Assembly: GCF_030123325.1 (NCBI RefSeq)
Contig: NZ_CP126106.1
Coordinates: 1,764,001 to 1,828,000 of the forward strand
Direction: 5' to 3'
Length of the DNA stretch: 64,000 nt
Source of the DNA: Peribacillus simplex
GTDB lineage: Bacteria; Bacillota; Bacilli; Bacillales; DSM-1321
This document shows, one piece after another, positions 35,808-44,191 of the stretch (the first letter of the stretch is position 1; each line of letters begins with the position of its first letter). Made by a program: the position numbers and the translations under genes. The notes beneath the pieces were generated by a model that was not told where the DNA came from, did no database searches, and saw only the letters and a list, made by a program, of their open reading frames with translations.

Positions 35808-36866
35808 ATGAGCAGATTATTTGAAAAAGTTCGTATCGGAAACATTGAAATGAAAAATCGTATAGGTATGGCTCCGATGACTAGAAGTAGAGCTTTACCA
35901 GATGGTACGCCGAGCGATTTAGTAGCAGAGTACTATGGTCAGCGTGCTTCAGTCGGTTTAATTATAAGCGAAGGAACCCAACCTTCAGATGATGGGCAAG
36001 GTTACACTAATACACCTGGAATTTATACAGAAAATCATATTAAAGGGTGGAAAAAAGTAACTTCTAAAGTTCATAGTGAAGGCGGTCATATTTTTGTTCA
36101 GCTTATGCATGTGGGACGTGTATCACACCCTGATAACACACCTCACCACCGCCAAGCAGTTGCACCGTCAGCTATTGCACCTGGTGTAGAAATTTTCACG
36201 GCAGAAGGAATGAAAGAAATTCCAACACCAAGAGAATTGAGTGAGCTTGAGATAAAAGATGTTATCAATGAGTTTCGTTTAGCAGCACGTTCAGCAATTG
36301 AAGCTGGTGCAGACGGAGTTGAAATTCACGGAGCGAATGGTTACCTGATCCAACAATTCCTAAGTGAAAACTCCAATCATCGTCAAGATCCATACGGTGG
36401 TACGATTGAGGGGCGTTCTCGATTCGCTATTGAAGTAGCTAAAGCAGTTGTTGATGAAATAGGAGCAGAAAGAACAGGCATCCGTTTTTCTCCTCAAGGA
36501 ACACTGCAAGGCATTGATGAGGGGGAAAATAGCCTTGAGATGTATCGTTATTTAATAAGTGAATTAAATAAGCTTAACCTTGCATATCTGCATTTAATGC
36601 ACTTTGGAAACGAGCAATTCCTAAAAGATGTGCGTCAACTTTGGGATCAATCACTTCTTGTTAACCGTCCAGGTCGTCCGCTAGATCAACTTTCGTCTGA
36701 TGTAGATAATAATCTTGCAGATGTTGTCACAGTAGGCACTTGGGTACTAGCTAATCCAGACTTTGTAGAACGGATTCAATCAGGTGCCCCCCTAAACGAA
36801 CCTGATAAAAACACGCTCTATGCAGGAGGAAAAGAAGGTTATACAGATTATCCTTTCTTAAAATAA
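35808..36866 (+). CDS. Old Yellow Enzyme family alkene/nitro-ester reductase
   Basis: 352 aa FMN-binding TIM barrel. RIGMAPMTRSRA binds FMN, VQLMHVGRVSHPD follows, and DGVEIHGANGYLIQQFL carries the His-Asn pair that binds the substrate carbonyl. Belongs to the classical NemA-like class rather than YqjM. Reduces activated alkenes (enones, maleimides) or nitro esters with NADPH. AAAGGAG precedes the ATG. A strong terminator follows, so the operon is hydrolase-OYE. Confidence 0.92.
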   Translation: MSRLFEKVRIGNIEMKNRIGMAPMTRSRALPDGTPSDLVAEYYGQRASVGLIISEGTQPSDDGQGYTNTPGIYTENHIKGWKKVTSKVHSEGGHIFVQLMHVGRVSHPDNTPHHRQAVAPSAIAPGVEIFTAEGMKEIPTPRELSELEIKDVINEFRLAARSAIEAGADGVEIHGANGYLIQQFLSENSNHRQDPYGGTIEGRSRFAIEVAKAVVDEIGAERTGIRFSPQGTLQGIDEGENSLEMYRYLISELNKLNLAYLHLMHFGNEQFLKDVRQLWDQSLLVNRPGRPLDQLSSDVDNNLADVVTVGTWVLANPDFVERIQSGAPLNEPDKNTLYAGGKEGYTDYPFLK

Positions 36867-36876
36867 TTTATTTAAT

Positions 36877-36910
36877 ATGAATATCCCATCTAGGGATATT
36901 CATAATCTTT
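36877..36910 (+). terminator. Terminator of the hydrolase-OYE operon
   Basis: ATGAATATCCC (36877-36887)/GGGATATTCAT (36893-36903) followed by AATCTTTTTTC. Confidence 0.9.
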
Positions 36911-36969
36911 TTTCTTAGGTTCGTTATGAAAAGATACATGTACGTTAAATAAAAATGTGGAGGATTGTA

Positions 36970-37962
36970 ATGAAAGCTTTAGCAATTGAAAACTACGGTA
37001 AAAAACCAAATTTTTTAGACTTCCCTATGCCCAAAATTAATAATGACGAGGTCTTAGTTGAGATATATGCGGCAAGTATAAATCCTCTTGATACAAAAAT
37101 TCGAAAAGGTGAATTAAAATTATTATTGAAATACAAGATGCCGTTAATTTTAGGAAACGATTTTTCTGGGAAAATTGTTGAAGTAGGTACTAGTGTCACG
37201 AAGTTTAAAGTCGGTGATGAGGTATATGGTCGACCTAGAGCAAATAAAATGGGAACTTTTACTGAATATCTCTCTGTTAACCAAGAAGATATTGCATTAA
37301 AACCTAAAAATTTAAGTTTTGAAGAAGCCGCCTCCATCCCTCTAGTCGGATTGACATCCTACCAAGCTTTACATGATATTCTGCGAATTGAAAAAGGACA
37401 TAAAATATTAATACATGCAGGATCAGGGGGAGTAGGAACATTTGCTATCCAACTTGCAAAACATATGGGTGCTTTTGTCGCAACTACAGCTAGTGATGGT
37501 AGTGATTTAGTAAAATCTCTTGGCGCTGACGAAGTTATTAATTACAAGACAGAAAAGTTCGAACATTCGATTCGTGACTACGACGCAGTTCTTGATACCA
37601 TTGGGGGGGCGACGTTAGAGAGATCATTTGTAACATTAAAAAAAGGAAGAAAGATTGTTTCTATATCTGGAATCCCGAATGGTCGCTTTGCTAAAGAAAA
37701 CGGATTTAGCTCATTTAAAAAAACCTTATTTTCAATTGCAAGTTATAGACTTACGAAGCTAGAAAAAAAACATAATGTCCAATACACGTTTCTTTTTATG
37801 AAGCATAGTGGAGAACAGTTGAAAATTTTAACAGAAATGTTAGAGTCAGAAGTGATTAAGCCTACACTTGATAAAGTTTTTATTTTCGAAGATGCCCAAA
37901 AAGCATTGGAGTATGCAGAGGCGGGAAGAGCAAAAGGAAAAATATCACTTAAATTAAAATAA
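36970..37962 (+). CDS. Zinc-free quinone oxidoreductase (MDR family)
   Basis: 330 aa from the ATG at 36970 (GTGGAGG upstream). N-terminal GroES-like domain (INPLDTKIRKGEL, LGNDFSGKIVEVGTSV) and Rossmann domain with IHAGSGGVGTFAIQLAKHMG. Structural and catalytic zinc ligands are absent, as in NADPH:quinone oxidoreductases. It lies just past the OYE operon with its own ribosome site and terminator; related role in reducing electrophilic carbonyls or quinones is likely. Confidence 0.88.
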   Translation: MKALAIENYGKKPNFLDFPMPKINNDEVLVEIYAASINPLDTKIRKGELKLLLKYKMPLILGNDFSGKIVEVGTSVTKFKVGDEVYGRPRANKMGTFTEYLSVNQEDIALKPKNLSFEEAASIPLVGLTSYQALHDILRIEKGHKILIHAGSGGVGTFAIQLAKHMGAFVATTASDGSDLVKSLGADEVINYKTEKFEHSIRDYDAVLDTIGGATLERSFVTLKKGRKIVSISGIPNGRFAKENGFSSFKKTLFSIASYRLTKLEKKHNVQYTFLFMKHSGEQLKILTEMLESEVIKPTLDKVFIFEDAQKALEYAEAGRAKGKISLKLK

Positions 37963-37974
37963 TTAGTCTTATCT

Positions 37975-38013
37975 AACAAACCTTTCCTAGGTAGAAAGTG
38001 TTTGTTTTTTTTA
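37975..38013 (+). terminator. Terminator of the quinone oxidoreductase
   Basis: AACAAAC-CTTTC pairs with GAAAG-TGTTTGTT, followed by TTTTTTTTACTT. Confidence 0.75.
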
Positions 38014-38370
38014 CTTATCGAGGTTGCTTATAGAACTCCCATGAAAATTTTAAAAAAGCTCAAAATCTAGAAAAAACCATAACAAAATAGACCCAGTAAA
38101 AACGCTTTTTTAAAAAAAGGCTAAGCCTTATGAGTAATCTGATTGAGTTTGGTCAATCGTTAAACAAAAACCTCCAATCATAGCATATTAAGTAGAGGCA
38201 AGCGCGACGACCAAAAAAGGATTAATCTCCCATGAGTGCTATCCATAAAGGGCGCGACAGTCGGTGGTACACCGTGGTCGCCGGAGTCAGACTAACGGAT
38301 GGGCTCAAAGGCACCAAAGTTCAAGGACCTTCTTCACCAGCCATTAAAACATTATCGACATAGAGACCAA
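38014..38370. other. Intergenic stretch, possibly mobile-element debris
   Basis: No gene. The section 38200-38345 (GGGCGCGACAGTCGG...) is more GC-rich than its surroundings and leads into the hairpin repeat at 38371, so it may be the end of an old element. Confidence 0.4.
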
Positions 38371-38450
38371 TTTTCATTCTCTGTGGTGAAGCGCTGATTT
38401 TTGCGCTTCATGGATGGCTAACGGGGCAGGTTAGCATTCCTGAAGTTCGT
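38371..38450. repeat. Covarying hairpin repeat, copy 1
   Basis: TTTTCATTCTCTGTGG, then stem TGAAGCGC (38387-38394)/GCGCTTCA (38403-38410), then TGGATGGCTAACGGGGCAG. Copy 2 at 50644-50706 keeps the stem with compensating changes (TGAATCGC/GCGATTCA). Confidence 0.75.
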
Positions 38451-38534
38451 TATTTTTGAACAAACTTGCTGCCTTTTTATATGCCTATTATTTTTTGTAC
38501 TTTACAAATATACTACCTAATTGTACAATAAAAA

Positions 38535-38550
38535 AAGACCGAATGGTCTT
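38535..38550. promoter_or_regulatory. Second TetR operator, P1
   Basis: AAGACCGAATGGTCTT, palindromic (AAGACC/GGTCTT), 43 bases before the chosen tetR-2 start. Recurs as AGACCGAACGGTCT after the gene and in degenerate form at 43485. Confidence 0.75.
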
Positions 38551-38592
38551 ATGAATTTCGTAGACTTTTTTCAAACGGAGGCAAATAGATTC

Positions 38593-39189
38593 ATGGTTAA
38601 TCGCAAGGGAGAACAGACTAAAGCCCTGATCTTAGAAAAAGCATCGAAACTTTTTAATAGCCAAGGATATAGGGCATCTTCTATATCCGACATCATGCAC
38701 GAGACTGGTCTTCGAAAAGGAGGGATTTATAACCATTTCGAAAATAAAGAGGAAATAATGTTGAGCGCTTTTTCCTTTTCCATTGACACGATGAGTCATT
38801 TTTTCTCTGAAGCAATGGCAGGCAAACAAGGATGCATGGAACGTCTTCTTTCCATTATTTCCGTATTCGAGGGGATAGCTGAAAGAGAATTGTTTCCGGG
38901 AGGTTGCCCGATTATGAATGCTGCCATTGAGGCAGATGACGCAGACCTATTGCTTCAAGAAAAAGTCCGTGAAGCAATGGATGGTTTGCTCGGAATGGTT
39001 CGTAATCTTGTTCAGGAAGGCATAAAGAAGGGTGAGGTTAAACAAGGAGTGGATCCCGAGTTTGTGGCGACAGTGTTTATCTCCACGCTGGAGGGGGCGC
39101 TAGCACTTAGCAAACTTTACAAGAACCAAGAGTACATGAAAAGAGCTGTGCATCATCTTAGATCGTTTCTTGCTCAGAACTGTGCCTAG
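38593..39189 (+). CDS. TetR-family repressor 2
   Basis: 198 aa from the ATG at 38593 (GGAGG 11 bases upstream; an in-frame ATG at 38551 abuts the operator and lacks a ribosome site). HTH: GEQTKALILEKASKLFNSQG, YRASSISDIMHETGLRKGGI, YNHFENKEEIM. C-terminal domain has LFPGGCPIMNAAIEADDAD and ISTLEGALALSKLYKNQEYM. Operators of the type GACCGNNNGGTC flank it, so it should repress itself and the Fe-S gene at 39620. A C-terminal relic of a sister TetR is at 43323. Confidence 0.9.
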   Translation: MVNRKGEQTKALILEKASKLFNSQGYRASSISDIMHETGLRKGGIYNHFENKEEIMLSAFSFSIDTMSHFFSEAMAGKQGCMERLLSIISVFEGIAERELFPGGCPIMNAAIEADDADLLLQEKVREAMDGLLGMVRNLVQEGIKKGEVKQGVDPEFVATVFISTLEGALALSKLYKNQEYMKRAVHHLRSFLAQNCA

Positions 39190-39190
39190 C

Positions 39191-39228
39191 AGTCTAAAAA
39201 GAAGCCGGAGATGGCTTTTTTTTAGACT
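39191..39228 (+). terminator. Terminator of tetR-2
   Basis: AAGCC (39202-39206)/GGCTT (39213-39217) then TTTTTT, extended by AGTCTAAAAA/TTTTAGACT. Confidence 0.85.
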
Positions 39229-39233
39229 AAAAA

Positions 39234-39247
39234 AGACCGAACGGTCT
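39234..39247. promoter_or_regulatory. Second TetR operator, P2
   Basis: AGACCGAACGGTCT, a perfect palindrome after tetR-2 and 373 bases before the Fe-S gene. Confidence 0.75.
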
Positions 39248-39619
39248 CTTTAACTATCTATAATACTTAGAAGGCGATACTACGAAATCTGACAAGGATG
39301 CTGTCATAGTGGATCTCGTCTGTTCATCGATGGGCAAAAGAAACTATAAGTCTTGACCGTTCCGATGGGCTTTCCGTACAAGTTCTGTGAGCCTTGGTAG
39401 AAAGCTTCACGACGGCGTACTTTGAGATGCTACTGATACAGCGATGAGAATAGCCTACACATCTACCCTCAGCGAAGGGTAGACATTCACAACGCTAGAA
39501 CTAAAAATCAATTTTACGAAGTCTGTATGGAATGCCGACTTCGAATGATTGGGCAGGCCATCAAACAGGGTAGTACTGACGGATGGGCGTTAAATTGAAC
39601 GACTAAGGAGTTGAGCGCC
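39248..39619 (+). other. Long leader before the Fe-S/SCP2 gene
   Basis: About 370 bases without a gene. It includes hairpin TCTACCCT (39462-39469)/AGGGTAGA (39476-39483) and is less AT-rich than its neighbours. It may be a structured 5' UTR or gene debris. No known riboswitch consensus was recognised. Confidence 0.4.
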
Positions 39620-40963
39620 ATGAAAAAGATGACAATAAATGATCATCCTACCGTAAAACAATATTACAAGAAAAAGGAAATTGTGCAGGGAACCGAAGGC
39701 AGGCGCATAGATACACAATGGTTGCGGAATTTATGTCTACATGCAGGAGCCGACGATGTTGGATTCGTCTCTATTGACCGAAACGAACTTGAGGACCAAC
39801 GAAAAGAAATTTTTAATCTGTTTCCTGAAGCCAGGACGCTTATTAGTTTCGTCTGTAAAATGAACCGCGAGCCCTTGCGTTCGACAGCTCGATCCATTGC
39901 AAATACGGAATTTCATCATGTTGTCGATAACGTAACGCATATCGGACATGAAATCGTGAAAGAGCTTGAAGAGCAAGGGATCAAAGCATTGAATCCGCCA
40001 GCAGGATTCCCGATGGAGCAGGAAAGTACCGGAAAAGCATGGGTCATCTCACATAAACCAATTGCGGTTGCGGCTGGACTCGGACAAATCGGAATCCATA
40101 GAAATGTCATTCATCCCAAGTTCGGCAACTTTATTTTGTTAGGTACGATCCTTACAAATGCAGATATGACTTCGGAAAGTCAGCCCATTGATTATAATCC
40201 GTGTTTGGAGTGCAAATTGTGCGTAGCTGCCTGCCCGGTAGGAGCCATTGGCGCTGATGGTCATTTTAATTTCTCCGCCTGTTATACCCACAACTATAGA
40301 GAATTTTCCGGCGGCTTCACTGATTGGGTGAAGAATATTACCGACAGCAAAAATTCTAAAGCATACAGGGAAAAAGTAAATGATGCAGAAACAGCATCTA
40401 TGTGGCAGAGTCTTTCTTTTGGAGCTAACTATAAAGCGGCCTACTGTTTGTCCGTTTGTCCTGCTGGAGAAGATGTAATTGGTGAGTTTCTTGACGATCG
40501 GAAGAAATTTTTGAAGGACGTTGTCAAACCACTGCAAGATAAAAGCGAAATGGTGTATGTAGTGCCGAATTCCGACGCTGAGGATCATGTCAAAAAGCGT
40601 TTTCCCCATAAACAAGTTCGGCCGGTGAGCAACGGACTACAATCGAAATCAATCCGGGCGTTTTTGCAAGTGCTTCCTCATATGTTTCAAAGAAATCAAG
40701 CAAAAGATTTAGCTGCTACCTATCATTTTACATTTACTGGAGAAGAAGATGCTCAAGCAACGGTTATCATTAAGAACAAGACCCTTACTGTGGAAAAGGG
40801 ACATATCGGGGATGCAGATTTCCAACTTATTGCAGACAGTCAAACATGGATTCGGCTGATGGCCAAAGAAACAGGGGTATTATCAGCCGTCATGTCAGGT
40901 AAAATTCGCACAAAAGGCCAGTTAAAGCTGTTCAAGGCTTTCAGCAAGTGCTTTCCGTCATAA
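39620..40963 (+). CDS. 4Fe-4S reductase-like protein with C-terminal SCP2 domain
   Basis: 447 aa from the ATG at 39620 (AAGGAG upstream). The N-terminal part resembles QueG/epoxyqueuosine-reductase-type or reductive-dehalogenase-like proteins, with the cluster motif CLECKLCVAACPVGA and a second CLSVCPAGED. The C-terminal 100 residues (ATYHFTFTGEEDAQATVIIK to SGKIRTKGQLKLFKAF) form an SCP2 sterol-carrier domain. The fusion suggests redox chemistry on a lipid-like ligand (inference). Control by TetR-2 through 39234 is likely. Confidence 0.82.
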   Translation: MKKMTINDHPTVKQYYKKKEIVQGTEGRRIDTQWLRNLCLHAGADDVGFVSIDRNELEDQRKEIFNLFPEARTLISFVCKMNREPLRSTARSIANTEFHHVVDNVTHIGHEIVKELEEQGIKALNPPAGFPMEQESTGKAWVISHKPIAVAAGLGQIGIHRNVIHPKFGNFILLGTILTNADMTSESQPIDYNPCLECKLCVAACPVGAIGADGHFNFSACYTHNYREFSGGFTDWVKNITDSKNSKAYREKVNDAETASMWQSLSFGANYKAAYCLSVCPAGEDVIGEFLDDRKKFLKDVVKPLQDKSEMVYVVPNSDAEDHVKKRFPHKQVRPVSNGLQSKSIRAFLQVLPHMFQRNQAKDLAATYHFTFTGEEDAQATVIIKNKTLTVEKGHIGDADFQLIADSQTWIRLMAKETGVLSAVMSGKIRTKGQLKLFKAFSKCFPS

Positions 40964-41047
40964 AAAATGAGAAGATTTTAAAGAAATATGCTTTTTAATT
41001 TTCTTCATCATTAGTAAATTAACTTAAATGTTTAGGAGGTAAAATCA

Positions 41048-42310
41048 ATGAGTACAGCTATTGAGAATGAAGTCATTTATAAAGCAAAGCTTGCAAAAGA
41101 AGCAAGTTTAGAAATGCAAAATAAAACAACTGAAGAAAAAAATACAGCACTATTAGCAATTGCAGAGCAATTACTAATAGATCAAGCGTTAATACTAAAA
41201 GAAAATGCAAAAGACATTGAATATGGTCATAAATTAGGGTTATCTGAGTCCATAATCGATCGTCTTATGCTGAATCCAGAACGGGTTAAAGCCATAAGTG
41301 ATGCAATTCATTTACTAATTGATTTGCCCGATCCAATAGGAGAAGAATTGGAACGCATAAATAAGGATAATGGACTGATTATTAGTAAGCGACGTGTGCC
41401 ACTCGGTGTCCTCGGTATGATTTATGAAGCCCGACCGAATGTAACCATTGATGCAGCTACGCTTTCTTTAAAAACAGGAAATACAGTTCTACTCCGTGGC
41501 TCTAGTTCAGCAAAACACACCAATATGGCTTTAGTTACGTCTATACATCAAGCATTGAAACGTGTGCAATTCCCACAAAGTGCGGTACTTTTAATCGAGG
41601 ATACGTCAAGAGAAACAGCTAAAACATTATTTAACTTAACAGAGTATTTGGACCTTTTAATTCCTCGTGGAGGCAAAGATTTAATTGATTTAGTGGTACG
41701 TGAAGCAAGTGTGCCTGTTATTGAAACAGGGGCTGGTAACTGCCATGTTTTTGTTGATGCAACCGCAAAATACGATATTGTAAGACCAATCGTACTAAAT
41801 GCTAAAACTCAGCGTCCATCAGTATGTAATGCGATTGAAAGTTTATTAATCCATGATGAATTCTTTAATAATTATGGGAAAGAACTACTTGAAACGGTAT
41901 CAATTGCTGGGGTTAAAATTTATGGAGATGAAAAAGTTTGTAAAGAATTTCCAACAGCCCTCAAAGCAACAGAGGAACATTATGCAAAAGAATTTTCAGA
42001 TTTAATCATCAGTGTGAAAACTGTAAATAGTGTTGAAGAAGCCATTGCTCATATTAATCAATATGGTACAAAACATTCCGAGAGTATTGTGTCGGAAACG
42101 CCAAAGAATGTTGAACAATTCTTAAATGATATTGATGCAGCAGTTGTCTATCATAATGCCTCAACACGCTTTACAGATGGCTTTGAATTTGGATATGGCG
42201 CCGAAATTGGCATTTCAACACAAAAGCTACATGTAAGAGGACCAATGGGGTTACCAGCTTTAACGACGACAAAATATTATGTCAATGGAGACGGACAAAT
42301 TCGTCTTTAA
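41048..42310 (+). CDS. proA: Gamma-glutamyl phosphate reductase
   Basis: 420 aa. Reduces gamma-glutamyl phosphate to glutamate semialdehyde, the second step of proline synthesis. Motifs: RRVPLGVLGMIYEARPNVTI, IPRGGKDLIDLVVREASVPV, ETGAGNCHVFVD and the catalytic Cys in QRPSVCNAIESLL. TTAGGAGG precedes the ATG. Normally proA follows proB; no proB is near, so this is an isolated copy, perhaps a second proA. Length is normal for the family. Confidence 0.95.
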   Translation: MSTAIENEVIYKAKLAKEASLEMQNKTTEEKNTALLAIAEQLLIDQALILKENAKDIEYGHKLGLSESIIDRLMLNPERVKAISDAIHLLIDLPDPIGEELERINKDNGLIISKRRVPLGVLGMIYEARPNVTIDAATLSLKTGNTVLLRGSSSAKHTNMALVTSIHQALKRVQFPQSAVLLIEDTSRETAKTLFNLTEYLDLLIPRGGKDLIDLVVREASVPVIETGAGNCHVFVDATAKYDIVRPIVLNAKTQRPSVCNAIESLLIHDEFFNNYGKELLETVSIAGVKIYGDEKVCKEFPTALKATEEHYAKEFSDLIISVKTVNSVEEAIAHINQYGTKHSESIVSETPKNVEQFLNDIDAAVVYHNASTRFTDGFEFGYGAEIGISTQKLHVRGPMGLPALTTTKYYVNGDGQIRL

Positions 42311-42513
42311 TTAATCACAATATACAGTATTGTGGTTTTAAAGAAAAGTTACATCGTATAGCGGATTTTTCCTTAGCAATACTGAACAAATGAAGCTTTT
42401 TATAAATTAGAATGAATGTTCTTAAAAACATGCTTATGCTCTTTGAGAATCTTGTTGCACAATAAATCAAGTAAAGCCACTATATAAATCATTTAGAGAA
42501 AGGATTGATTTTT

Positions 42514-43296
42514 ATGAAAATGGATTCCAACACAATTCTCATAACGGGCGGAACATCCGGGATTGGATTCGAGCTTGCTGCTCAGCTCCTTCAGCTTGGG
42601 AACACCGTAATTATTACCGGGCGGTCTAAGTCCAAACTGGACTTAGCTAAAAAGAAACTGCCAAACGTTCACACATTTCAGAGTGATGTAAGCGATCCAA
42701 AGGCCATATCTGACCTTTATGAAAAAGTAATCAGTCAATTTCCTGAACTGAATGTTCTGATCAATAATGCTGGGGTTATGCATAAATTGAACTTTCATAC
42801 CAAAGAAGTTGATTTAGTGGATTTCAGTAGCGAGATTGAAATTAACCTCAGTGGTTCGATCCGCATGGTGAACCAATTCTTATCGCATTTAAAGGCGAAG
42901 AAATCCGCTGCGATTATGAATGTCTCATCCGCACTTGCATTTGTTCCTTATCCGGCATTGCCCGTATATAGTGCGACGAAAGCCGGTATTCATTCATTTA
43001 CACAATCACTGCGAATACAGCTAAAAAATACTAATATTAAAGTGTTTGAATTGGCGCCTCCAGCTATTCAGACCCCTTTAGTTGAAGTTTTTGATGCCGA
43101 CGAGATTAAAGCCGTAAAACCTATGGATGCCGGTAATATGGTTAGGTACGCAATCAAGGGTTTGAAAAAGGATCGCTTTGAGATCCTGCCGGGGCAGAGC
43201 AGTGCGCTGAAGTTCATGAGTCGTGTTGCACCTCAGTTTATGTTAAATCAGATAAGCAAAACTGTTGACAATGTGCTGACTCAAACCAAGAGTTAA
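42514..43296 (+). CDS. Short-chain dehydrogenase/reductase (DltE-like)
   Basis: 260 aa from the ATG at 42514 (AAAGGA upstream). NAD(P) motif ITGGTSGIGFELA, NNAG motif INNAGVMHK, catalytic Ser/Tyr/Lys in NVSSALAFVPYPALPVYSAT K (YSATK). DltE-type SDRs of Bacillus have this pattern. It precedes the TetR relic and MFS fragment and may once have been in that unit. Substrate unknown. Confidence 0.88.
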   Translation: MKMDSNTILITGGTSGIGFELAAQLLQLGNTVIITGRSKSKLDLAKKKLPNVHTFQSDVSDPKAISDLYEKVISQFPELNVLINNAGVMHKLNFHTKEVDLVDFSSEIEINLSGSIRMVNQFLSHLKAKKSAAIMNVSSALAFVPYPALPVYSATKAGIHSFTQSLRIQLKNTNIKVFELAPPAIQTPLVEVFDADEIKAVKPMDAGNMVRYAIKGLKKDRFEILPGQSSALKFMSRVAPQFMLNQISKTVDNVLTQTKS

Positions 43297-43322
43297 CTAT
43301 ACGGAACAGTGGTACATTAAAC

Positions 43323-43440
43323 ATGAATGTTGATTCTGAACAGATGACTTTATTTATTCTCTCTTACAGTGCATTGGCCCTCAGCAGATTGTATAAGGAT
43401 AAGCGATATTTACATGGTCATCATGCAGATAAATGCTATT
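43323..43440 (+). pseudogene. TetR C-terminal relic
   Basis: SEQMTLFILSYSALALSRLY, KDKRYLHGHHADK resembles the C-terminus of TetR-2 (TVFISTLEGALALSKLYKNQEYM). The DNA-binding part is missing. Confidence 0.6.
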
Positions 43441-43484
43441 CTTTTCTAATTTTATTTTTTATTCTTTTTTTTGAACAAAAAAGA

Positions 43485-43496
43485 GACCGATTGGTT
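43485..43496. promoter_or_regulatory. Degenerate GACCG operator
   Basis: GACCGATTGGTT, one base off the GACC...GGTC palindromes of TetR-2, between the TetR relic and the MFS fragment. Confidence 0.5.
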
Positions 43497-43517
43497 TTTT
43501 ATTCAGGGGGGATTTAT

Positions 43518-43715
43518 ATTCTAGCACATAAAAAATGGTCTATGTGGTCACAACTTATTGCGGGTTTCTTGTTGGTTATTTCGACTACTGGCTTTGCAAG
43601 ATTGGCTTATGGTGTGTTAATGCCTTTTATGCAAGCCGACTTAAATATGAACTACACACAGGCAGGATTATTAGCAACAACGATCTCGCTTGGCCTTCTT
43701 GCAATATCCCCTTAG
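43518..43715 (+). pseudogene. YbfB/YjiJ-like MFS transporter N-terminal fragment
   Basis: (I/M)LAHKKWSMWSQLIAGFLL, GFARLAYGVLMPFMQADLNM, YTQAGLLATTISLGLLAISP then a stop. The remaining helices are gone. AGGGGGG lies six bases before an in-frame ATT at 43518, where the family would start. Confidence 0.7.
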
Positions 43716-43752
43716 CTGGGTTATTAGCAATTAAGAAAATGATGACGGTTAA

Positions 43753-43911
43753 ATACCTGAATCTCCAGCTGCACAAGTACTTGGTTTTAAGGTGGTAGAT
43801 GTTGAAGAAGGTAAGTTGTTATTGAAACGGAAGCTTCTGGAAGATTGCATAATCCAATGGGCACGCTACATGATGGGTTACTTTGTGATATAGCTGATGC
43901 TGTGATGGGAT
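43753..43911 (+). pseudogene. PaaI-type hotdog thioesterase fragment
   Basis: One frame gives IPESPAAQVLGFKVVDVEEG; after a shift near 43818 VIETEASGRLHNPMGTLHDG, LLCDIADAVMGYA, the hotdog active-site region. Both ends are missing and it joins the E2 fragment directly. Confidence 0.7.
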
Positions 43912-43917
43912 ATGCTT

Positions 43918-44187
43918 TGCAAACTTGCACCAAATGAAATGGAGGATGCATCAAGTACGATTTCAAACATTGGTTCAGTTGGCGGACAATGGTTTACACC
44001 TGTTATTAACCATCCTGAAGTAGCTATTCTTGGGGTTGGCCGTATTGCTGAAAAACCAATTGTTCGAGAGGGTGAAAAAATTGTAAGCTTCGACCCCAGA
44101 ATGATCGACGGAGCTACAGCACAGAATGCAATGAATCATATTAATCGATTATTAAACGACCCAAAACAATTGTTAATGGAGGCGTAA
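43918..44187 (+). pseudogene. 2-oxoacid dehydrogenase E2 C-terminal relic
   Basis: KLAPNEMEDASSTISNIGSV, GGQWFTPVINHPEVAILGVG, RIAEKPIVREGEKIV then SFDPRMIDGATAQNAMNHI. E2 enzymes have SFDHRMIDG; the catalytic His is Pro here and about eight residues just before it are deleted. It lies immediately before lpdA, the order of a pdh operon end. Confidence 0.85.
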
Positions 44188-44191
44188 GTAA

